A program made the position numbers and the translations under genes. From Mycobacterium sp. JS623 (GTDB taxonomy: Bacteria; Actinomycetota; Actinomycetes; Mycobacteriales; Mycobacteriaceae), in assembly GCF_000328565.1 (NCBI RefSeq), contig NC_019957.1, positions 1-64,000 of the forward strand: a stretch of DNA of 64,000 nucleotides, written 5' to 3'. Positions within the stretch are counted from its first letter, which is position 1. Every line of letters starts with the position of its first letter. Shown piece by piece: positions 46,001-52,115 of the stretch. The notes beneath the pieces were generated by a model, which was not told where the DNA came from, searched no databases, and saw nothing but the letters and a program-made list of their open reading frames with translations.

Positions 46001-49000
46001 CGTGACCCCGGTTGAACCCGGGGCCGTCGACCCGCGTGATCGGGTAACCCCCAGGCGATTTCACCCCGCCGGCGGGCTGCGGCGCCGGTGTTGGCGTGGG
46101 CGCGGGTGTTGGCGTGGGCGTCTGTGTCGGTGTTGGTGTGGCTTGTCCGTCGCCGGCAGGCAGGTGCCACCCCTTAAGGATGACCTCGTCCCACTCGTCG
46201 GCGCCGACGGTGCCGGTCCGGGCGGTTCCGAAGTGCTGCTGCATCTGCACCGCGGCGTTGCGGGTGGCGTCGTCGTAGATGCCGGTGCCCTTGATGCCGA
46301 CGGATTCCTGCCAACGCCTCAGGCCGTCTTTGGAGTACTGCGGCTCGGTGCCGGCGATGTTGGACCACGACTCGTCGGGCCCCTCCAGTGGACCCCAATA
46401 GATGCCCGGCGGCAGCGGATAACGGTTGGCATCGACCGGCGTCGGGTCGGGTTGGGCGTCCACGGTGGCGGCGAGGCGGTCGTAGAGCGCTGAGGCCTCA
46501 CTGAAGCGGTCGTCGTATCTGGTGGGGAATTTCGAGCGTTGCACAGCCTGAGCGAAGCTGCCCGGCGACATCGCTTCGTTGTTGTAGTCGAGCTGTTCGA
46601 GATGCTCGTAGAACGTGCCGGCCGAGCACGCGGCGTCCATCCGGCACTCCAGTGATTTCCACTCGGCGAAGTTCTGCTGTTGGAACAGGCCCACCGACAT
46701 GCCGTCGCTGCCGACGGCGTCGTGCGGAAGCAACAGACTGGCTTGGTCTTTCGAGTTGGCGTAGATCCGCATGTTGGTTTCCACCAGCGCGGTCGATAGC
46801 GCGATCTTGATGCCGCGCGGTGTCACGTGGCGGCGGATGCCTTCGGCGATGATCGCCTGGGCGTAGCTGTCCTTGGTGCTCAGCGCGGGGGCCGGCGGCC
46901 ACGGTTCGCCGGCAGGCGGCCGCCAGCCGTCGCGGATGACGGCGTTCCACTCGGCCTCGTGCACACTGCCGTTGGGCGACCAGCCCATCGCCCGCTGGAT
47001 CTTCAGGCCGGCGGCCTTGGTGACGTCGTCGAACACACCGGTGGCGGGCAGCCCCAGCGTCTGCTGCCAGCGCCGCAAACCGTCCTTGGAGTACTGCGGT
47101 TCGGTGCCGGCGCTGTTGGACCAGGACTCCTCGGGTCCATCCAAGGGTCCCCAGTAGAAGCCGGGCGGCAGCGGGAACTTGTCGGCGCCGGGTTGTGCGA
47201 TCGGCGCCCCCGCCGCGGCGCCGCGGTCCCACTGCCCGAAGTCCTCTTTGAGGATGTGGTTGCGGTCGACGCCGATCCCGCCGACCGACTGCTGGTCGAT
47301 CTCGAACTGATGGATGTGCGCATCGGGGTGGATTCGGCCAGCGCTGCCCCAATTGTGTTGCCAGAAATACGATCCCAGTCCGTCGCGTTGGGCGCGGTCG
47401 ATGCAGGGAGCATTGCAGTAGATGCCCATCCGCTGTTTGCCGAGGCGCTCCTGCCAGGCCTGCAAATAGGGCACCACCTTGGTGTTCCACTCGTCGTCGG
47501 TGGGGTCGGCGTCGACCGAAACATAGATCACCGCGTCGTCGGGGCCGCCGGCGTCGTGGTGCAGTTGCATGCCGCGTTGGGCGTCGGTGCGGCCCTGCTC
47601 GGCGCCGCCGTCCCAGTCGCGCTTGCCGAACTGGAAATTCGACACCACGGCCAATCCATGGGAACGCAGGTCGTCGGCTTCGGCTTTGGTGAGCGGCTTG
47701 CCGACCATCCAGTCGGCACGCCGGTCGGAGACGTATCGGACAGCGCCGACAAATCCTTGTGCCGCAATGGCGGTCGCCGACGGTACCCCGGCGGAGTAGT
47801 CGACCAGCATGGCACCCACCAGGGACCGCGCCGGTGCGGGCGGCACTGGGGTGGCGGGCGCCGATGTGGCGGCGGCCCGGTCGGCTTCGGCCTGCCGCGG
47901 GTCGGTGGCGTCGGGCAGCCAGGACTGCGCTGGATCGAGTACTTGTCCGCCGAAACGGCCTGGCGGGCTCCAGGTTTCGAAGTGCAGGTGCGGACCGGTG
48001 GAGCCACCTTCACTGCCGACGACGGCGATCTGCTGTCCGGCGCGGACTCGGTCGCCTTCCTGCCACCGCGCGCCGGTATCGGGATTGATGAACGAGGAAG
48101 GCGGCATGTGGCCGAACACGAAGTCCAGGTGCCACTGCTCCTGGGCGTCCAGCACCAGCCAGGACCCGAATCCGGTTGGGTCGTCGTTGATTCCAACGTG
48201 GGCGAGGAAGCCGTCGGATACCGCGTAGATCGGCGTACCCAAATCGGCGGCGAAGTCGATGCCGTTGTGGTCGGGTCGGTCTGGCGGGCGGAACCCACTG
48301 CTCTGCCGGTAGGTGCCAGGCACCATTGGGAGGTATTTGCGCCGGGGAGCCGGAGGCGCGGGCGGCGTTGGAGGCGCGGGCGGCGCGTCCACGGCGGCAG
48401 GCATAGCGTCCGCGGCGATGCCGATGGCGTCGGCGCCGACGGCTGCGTGCCCGTTTCCGTTCTGCGCCACTTCGCCATTGGTGGGCGTTGGAGCTGAGCC
48501 GTCCTGCAGCCAGCGCTCCCGCCACGGCGCGACGTAGTAGTCGACCGGGCCGCCCGCTTCGGCTTGGACCGCGTCGTCGATCGCGCGCAGGTCGGCGTCC
48601 AAGTCCTGGCTCGCGCCGCCGGGCAGGTATTCGGCCGCCAATGCGTCACGCAGCCGCGCCCGGTTTCGGCGGCCAACGATGGGCAGGAAGTAGTCGGGCT
48701 TGAGCAGATACAACAAGGCCTGGCGCTGCGCCGGCTCGGGGTCGCTGGGCGCCGCCAGCATGAGCTGCCGCAGCGTTGCCGGATCCGATGCTGCGCGGTG
48801 GCGAATGCGGAGTTCCTGGGCTTTGAAATACTCCGCGAACGCGACGATCACACCCAGTTGCGCCCAGCGCCGACTGCCCGCCGATCGACTGACATCAACC
48901 ATGCCGTCGGCAAACGCTTCGTCGATGTCGGCGGGCAGCGCCACCGGAGGCTCGATTGGGCGCAGAATCTCTTTTATCAAGCGAACCTTGGCGGCCCGCT

Positions 49001-49304
49001 TAGCAACGGTATTGCTCAGGGGGAGTTGATGAAGGATGCAGATTTCAGCGAACAATTGACGGACCTGGTTCGAGGCGTCCGCCAGGGCGGCATCGGCTCT
49101 GTCGCTTATGGTTCCGCGAGCGGCGTCGGATGCGTCGATGACACGGCGATGAAGCTCGGCCAGGTTGTCCTGCGTCCAGACCTGAACGCCGGGTGTCAGC
49201 AGCGAGTCGTCGCCGGCAATGCATTCCTTGAAGATCTTTTTTCCCAGCCGCTCAATCCTCTTAGCCTGCGGCCGGGCAAACGTGGCGGTGGTGTGTGCAG
49301 CCAT
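43047..49304 (-). CDS. Giant multi-enzyme cell-envelope lysin (M23, DUF1906, lysozyme-like, two amidases, DUF4185)
   Basis: Predicted 2,085-residue protein. In order: a helical N-terminus (1-300); an M23 peptidase (about 330-460) with HNGID, FGHM and HLHFE; a DUF1906 glycoside-hydrolase-like domain (about 495-690); repeat 1 (about 718-798); a lysozyme/transglycosylase-like domain (about 811-948) with a VETNM Glu; repeat 2; a Pro/Thr linker; amidase 1 (about 1085-1275) with YLHTTE, SSHNNY and THWD; repeat 3; a Pro linker; amidase 2 (about 1428-1621); repeat 4; and a DUF4185 beta-propeller (about 1735-2080), a family that I recall includes mycobacterial endo-D-arabinanases (GH183). Each repeat contains WGPLDGPEESWSN-like and DGLRRWQ blocks. 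No signal peptide. The set covers peptide, glycan and arabinan bonds of a mycobacterial wall. Confidence 0.85.
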   Translation of the reverse strand: MAAHTTATFARPQAKRIERLGKKIFKECIAGDDSLLTPGVQVWTQDNLAELHRRVIDASDAARGTISDRADAALADASNQVRQLFAEICILHQLPLSNTVAKRAAKVRLIKEILRPIEPPVALPADIDEAFADGMVDVSRSAGSRRWAQLGVIVAFAEYFKAQELRIRHRAASDPATLRQLMLAAPSDPEPAQRQALLYLLKPDYFLPIVGRRNRARLRDALAAEYLPGGASQDLDADLRAIDDAVQAEAGGPVDYYVAPWRERWLQDGSAPTPTNGEVAQNGNGHAAVGADAIGIAADAMPAAVDAPPAPPTPPAPPAPRRKYLPMVPGTYRQSSGFRPPDRPDHNGIDFAADLGTPIYAVSDGFLAHVGINDDPTGFGSWLVLDAQEQWHLDFVFGHMPPSSFINPDTGARWQEGDRVRAGQQIAVVGSEGGSTGPHLHFETWSPPGRFGGQVLDPAQSWLPDATDPRQAEADRAAATSAPATPVPPAPARSLVGAMLVDYSAGVPSATAIAAQGFVGAVRYVSDRRADWMVGKPLTKAEADDLRSHGLAVVSNFQFGKRDWDGGAEQGRTDAQRGMQLHHDAGGPDDAVIYVSVDADPTDDEWNTKVVPYLQAWQERLGKQRMGIYCNAPCIDRAQRDGLGSYFWQHNWGSAGRIHPDAHIHQFEIDQQSVGGIGVDRNHILKEDFGQWDRGAAAGAPIAQPGADKFPLPPGFYWGPLDGPEESWSNSAGTEPQYSKDGLRRWQQTLGLPATGVFDDVTKAAGLKIQRAMGWSPNGSVHEAEWNAVIRDGWRPPAGEPWPPAPALSTKDSYAQAIIAEGIRRHVTPRGIKIALSTALVETNMRIYANSKDQASLLLPHDAVGSDGMSVGLFQQQNFAEWKSLECRMDAACSAGTFYEHLEQLDYNNEAMSPGSFAQAVQRSKFPTRYDDRFSEASALYDRLAATVDAQPDPTPVDANRYPLPPGIYWGPLEGPDESWSNIAGTEPQYSKDGLRRWQESVGIKGTGIYDDATRNAAVQMQQHFGTARTGTVGADEWDEVILKGWHLPAGDGQATPTPTQTPTPTPAPTPTPAPQPAGGVKSPGGYPITRVDGPGFNRGHGDYLRIYLHTTESQDWITTADNVAAYQARQQDGSYHYLVDDSHIINTVATTDTAWGVLSDNGVSVQIAMVGTSGEIERWQGDNPNSENRPKSREQWLAHDTMLDMVAYMIAIVSRDHSIPIERVDIDGVGANRRGVSSHNNYTYGSVKLKGFKDGTHWDVPDTFPYDVVLAAAKGYERIVNDPDRFPLPAGIYWGPLDGPDESWSNQGGTEPQASIDGLRRWQLAVGVPGSGIYDDATRDAALQMQAQFNWTPTGTIDGNEWDQVIRKGWHLGAAQPKPQPVAQPLPVAPPQPAPTPVTPAVAVAPPPPPPPPPQPVQPQPTVKSPGGYPITWVAGPGYNQGHNEYVRIYLHTTENQDFVSTAEAVAAYQAQKQDGSYHYIVDDNHIINTVATKNTAWGVLSDNAFTVQIAMVATSGEIGQWQGDNPNREERPKSREQWLAHDTMLDMVAYMIAIVSRDHSIPIERVDIDGVGANRRGVSSHNNYTYGSVKLKGFKDGTHWDVPDTFPYDVVLAAAKAYLATITDPDTFPLPQGHYWGPLDGPEESWSNMFGNEPQSSKDGLKRWQLALGIPGSAIYDDATKDAATQMQHAMGWPQTGTVGEAEWNEVIKRAWRLPPPTPPAPIPAIDPGPAVGSSKKIKDATGPGLTDQFGMAATDLGVMTRTPSGRILAVFGDTFRGPRVGDGDWRAPVGLFSDTKKLDDGIVWSEASGGVAGYAAQLWPYPHDNPVFSTVLPSDVITVGDTIYLHAMVNEGLGNVVWTEIWKSTDDGHTWQHSGAKFDAGLHNGLAQMWTWDLCEDGWVYILSTGFQRDKPLILRRVQPTGITDPSAYQTWGVTDGVGGWGNAPTPVLQGAGQDDKFGELCLRRIDNQWVLVDFDSSDAGGYDIDVRVFTDITGNLNDAHISTPIRGVGWGQEGDDAVAQLYGPSIVPGSTLNGGFHILLSQWKTDGPDKGWPYRAMQFKIPVTCDAGFRDDGAVNPHGGR
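44450..44708. repeat. 259-bp intragenic DNA repeat, copy A
   Basis: Identical to 45479-45737 except for one base (G at 44472, A at 45501). It encodes the second half of amidase 2 in the giant lysin. Identity this high over DNA implies recent duplication or gene conversion. Confidence 0.9.
45479..45737. repeat. 259-bp intragenic DNA repeat, copy B
   Basis: Partner of 44450-44708, offset by exactly 1,029 bp and in the same frame, encoding the second half of amidase 1. Sequence outside the 259 bp differs between the two amidases at many positions. Confidence 0.9.
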
Positions 49305-49343
49305 TTCAGCATCGTCTCATTCTGTGTGACACGGCGTAGCGGA

Positions 49344-49514
49344 TCAGCCATATAGCGCGGGCACGATGCCGGCGCAGAATTCCCGGCGCTCAGTCGGCGC
49401 GTAGCGTTTGCTCACGGTGTTTCGCCAGACGGCTGCGCTGTCGACCATGACGCCTCCCTGTGGCCGGCGGGTCGCATGAACGATGCGTCGGCCTTCGTCG
49501 TGGAACATTGTCAT
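49344..49514 (-). CDS. Putative 56-residue protein
   Basis: A short minus-strand frame just before the giant lysin, starting at ATG 49514 (MTMFHDEG) and ending ALYG. It is basic and has a KRYAPTERREF segment. No clear Shine-Dalgarno and no family recognised, so coding is uncertain. It could be a small accessory protein or spurious. Confidence 0.35.
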   Translation of the reverse strand: MTMFHDEGRRIVHATRRPQGGVMVDSAAVWRNTVSKRYAPTERREFCAGIVPALYG

Positions 49515-49652
49515 CGTCGCAGCGGGGCGATCCGGAGGAACGCGTAGAGCACTACCTGTTTTCGGTTCGCGCGATCTCGGCCGATTCAACGGTGACCCAG
49601 ACAGCCGAACGACTCATCCGTCCCGGCGTCTGCCGGTCTGCACCTAGAAGTC

Positions 49653-49720
49653 GAGTAGCCGACTACTCAAGCCGACGCGTCGTGAGCGCCGTTGACTGAT
49701 GACATGGACCTTCAGGGTCC
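49653..49720 (+). promoter_or_regulatory. Two inverted repeats upstream of the lectin gene
   Basis: GAGTAG-CCGA-CTACTC at 49653-49668 (6-bp stem) and GGACC-TTCAG-GGTCC at 49706-49720 (5-bp stem) lie in the 400-bp gap upstream of the lectin, followed by a strong Shine-Dalgarno (AGGGAGGG). They may be regulator sites or a 5' leader structure controlling a lectin transcribed against the operon. Confidence 0.35.
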
Positions 49721-49738
49721 GAATAGAGGGAGGGAATC

Positions 49739-50206
49739 ATGAGCGATTCGGTTTTCAACGGAGGCTGGCGCAGCCTGCGGGCCGCTCATTCGGGCAAGGT
49801 GCTTGACGTCACGGGCGGATCGACAAGTGCGGGTACACATCTGGAGCAGTGGACGCAGATCGCCAATCACCCCAACCAGCAGTTCACGTTCGAACGTCTC
49901 GATGACGGCTATTACCGGATCGTGGTCCGGCATTCGGGCAAAGTACTCGACATCGAGCAAGCGAGTATGGACGACGGAGCGCCGCTGATCCAGTACGACT
50001 GGAAGGGTGGCGACAACCAGCGTTTCTCGCTCGACGATGTCGGTGACGGCAATTTCGTGATCACGGCGAAGCATTCGGGCAAGGTGCTCGACGTGGCCGG
50101 CGCGTCAAAGGCCGATGGTGCCGCGGTCACCCAGTGGGGCCGCCACGGCGGGCCGAACCAGCAGTGGGGCCCAGTGGGCGACCCGGTGCGCTTCGACGAC
50201 AACTAG
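49739..50206 (+). CDS. Ricin-type beta-trefoil lectin protein
   Basis: A 155-residue protein made almost entirely of a beta-trefoil lectin: three repeats each with an HSGKVLD[VI] segment and a QxF/QxW closure (HPNQQFTF, DNQRFSL, PNQQWGP). Such domains bind galactose-, mannose- or arabinose-type sugars. AGGGAGGG precedes ATG 49739. No signal peptide is visible, so it may be carried by the injection system or act in the cytoplasm. It is the only plus-strand gene in the injection-like locus, between phospholipase D and the lysin. Confidence 0.85.
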   Translation: MSDSVFNGGWRSLRAAHSGKVLDVTGGSTSAGTHLEQWTQIANHPNQQFTFERLDDGYYRIVVRHSGKVLDIEQASMDDGAPLIQYDWKGGDNQRFSLDDVGDGNFVITAKHSGKVLDVAGASKADGAAVTQWGRHGGPNQQWGPVGDPVRFDDN

Positions 50207-50335
50207 GACACACGTCGGCGGGTGGCAGCATCGCGTGCGGGGGCGATCCGGTGCCGTCACGAAGGACACCCGGTTGATGGACTGGAGCGATTCGCACGCC
50301 TGCGGGGTCGCCGATCAGCCCACGATATCGATGTG

Positions 50336-52090
50336 TCACCGTCGCGAGAAGGTGAGACGGTCGCGTTCGCGCTGGCTGTCCTTGACGTAGAACTTGGCGA
50401 ACCACGACTCGGCGGCGCTTGAGATCGCGACCGGTTTCTGCAGTTGCAGCGTGTCCTTCTTTTCACTTGCGGTGGCATCGGTTTGGGTCGCGGCGACCTT
50501 CATCCGGTCGCGGAAGGCCAGATGATCGAACATGCACAGCGCGTCGATCGCGTAGGCCACCGCGACGCGCTGGTCTTCGATCGATATCAGGTGATCGCCG
50601 TTGCCCAGTTCTCCGGACGGCGCGAAATTGCTTGACCCGGTGTACACCTTGGCGCCGGGTTGGTCGAAGTCGATGACCGCGAACTTGTTGTGGATGTTGA
50701 TGCCTTTACCGCCGGACCATTCCGATTTGAACGGTTCGGGGGCGTGCGCGGACAGGAACGCGAAGTCGACGAGTCCGACTGTGCCGTCGGGTTTCTGGAT
50801 CTTCATGCCGGTGGATTCGTTGACGATGCCGTAGCTGAAGACCGGTCGTTCCATCAGGTTGTCCAATGCTTTGCGCACCGGCCCGGACTTGGTCTGGTTC
50901 ATGAACGCAAAGGAATAGAAGACGCTGCTGGTCGCCTGCTCGATCGCTCCGCCGACCGGAGTGAGGGACAGATCCGAGGATTGGTGCGGAGAGAAGCACA
51001 CCTTGACCGTCGGCTGGCCGGTCTTCTTCACGGTGCTCCACACCGCGGCGACCCGACTGGCCGAGAAGCCGGCCATGTCGGTGAACGCCTCGTCGAACAT
51101 CCCGGCGAACAGTGCGGCGATGTCCGGGTCGTTGAACACGTACATGTTGTTGGCCTGGATGTAGAGGCCGCGGAAGGAGAAGTTGGTGGACCCGCCGAGC
51201 ACCCGCAGCGGTGTGCCGTCGCTGACGCGCCGGGCGATCAGCACCTTGTTGTGTTGCAGGTTGTTGAAATGACCGCGGTGGACGTTGTTTTCGCCGGCGC
51301 TGGCTTGCAGCCGGGTCGCGGACTTGGTTTCGGAGGTGCCGTCGCCGCCGTGGCCTTTGGAGTCGTCGATGATGATCCGCAGCCGGTCGCCGAGGGCTTC
51401 CAGTCGTGTGATGACGTCGGGTTCGTTGAGGTCGTATGCCATCGCGTCGATGCGCACCGTCTGGTCGGCGACCGCCCAGTCCAGAAAGTCGAACAGCAGT
51501 CGGTACGCTTGGAACCCCAGCCAGGAGTAGATGTCGAACTTCTTGGTGATCTCGGCCTTCTGGTCGGCGAATTCCAGTCCCTCCTTGGCGTCGGCGGGGA
51601 TGATGTCGTCGCCGAAGCCGTACTGTGTCTTCTTGTCCTCGAACGCTTGTGATGAGGCGAAGTTGCGGGTGAATCCGATGTCGAGGAAGCCGTCGAGTGT
51701 CACCGGCCCTAGTTCGATGGGCAGTTCGATGGACAGCCCTGTCTTGAGTTCGTTGTCGGTGGGCATGTGGATCTTGGTGACCCGGTAGGTGTAGATCCCT
51801 GTCTTCGGGTTCCATGGGAAGTGCACCCAGCGGTAGGTCTGAAGGGGCGCCTGCAGGGTCGAAAAGTTGCGGAACCCGTTGACAGCACTGGGATCACCGA
51901 ACGAGAGACGGTTGTTCAGCGGCGCGAAGTCGGTGGCACCGGGTTCGCGGAATTCGACGGCGAAGCCGACGAAGTCAGGCTCGGGGTCGTCGACGTCGAA
52001 GCCGAGCAGACAAGTCGACTCGCCGCGCCAGAGCTTGACACGGAAGCCGCCGACCTCGTTGAAGGCGGAGAAGTCGCTCATGGTGATCAC
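50336..52090 (-). CDS. Phospholipase D-family protein (two HKD motifs)
   Basis: A 584-residue protein with two phospholipase D catalytic motifs: QHNKVLIA...GGSTNFSFRG (His about 280) and IHNKFAVID...GSSNFAPSG (His about 467). It has an N-terminal domain of about 180 residues of unknown type. PLD enzymes cleave phosphodiester bonds in lipids or nucleic acids. No signal peptide is seen. It lies 25 bp after the nucleotidyltransferase-glycosyltransferase in the same operon, suggesting a toxin or effector injected by the particle, or a membrane-remodelling factor. Confidence 0.85.
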   Translation of the reverse strand: MITMSDFSAFNEVGGFRVKLWRGESTCLLGFDVDDPEPDFVGFAVEFREPGATDFAPLNNRLSFGDPSAVNGFRNFSTLQAPLQTYRWVHFPWNPKTGIYTYRVTKIHMPTDNELKTGLSIELPIELGPVTLDGFLDIGFTRNFASSQAFEDKKTQYGFGDDIIPADAKEGLEFADQKAEITKKFDIYSWLGFQAYRLLFDFLDWAVADQTVRIDAMAYDLNEPDVITRLEALGDRLRIIIDDSKGHGGDGTSETKSATRLQASAGENNVHRGHFNNLQHNKVLIARRVSDGTPLRVLGGSTNFSFRGLYIQANNMYVFNDPDIAALFAGMFDEAFTDMAGFSASRVAAVWSTVKKTGQPTVKVCFSPHQSSDLSLTPVGGAIEQATSSVFYSFAFMNQTKSGPVRKALDNLMERPVFSYGIVNESTGMKIQKPDGTVGLVDFAFLSAHAPEPFKSEWSGGKGINIHNKFAVIDFDQPGAKVYTGSSNFAPSGELGNGDHLISIEDQRVAVAYAIDALCMFDHLAFRDRMKVAATQTDATASEKKDTLQLQKPVAISSAAESWFAKFYVKDSQRERDRLTFSRR

Positions 52091-52115
52091 CTTTTCATCT
52101 GAGGGGCGGGGGTCG

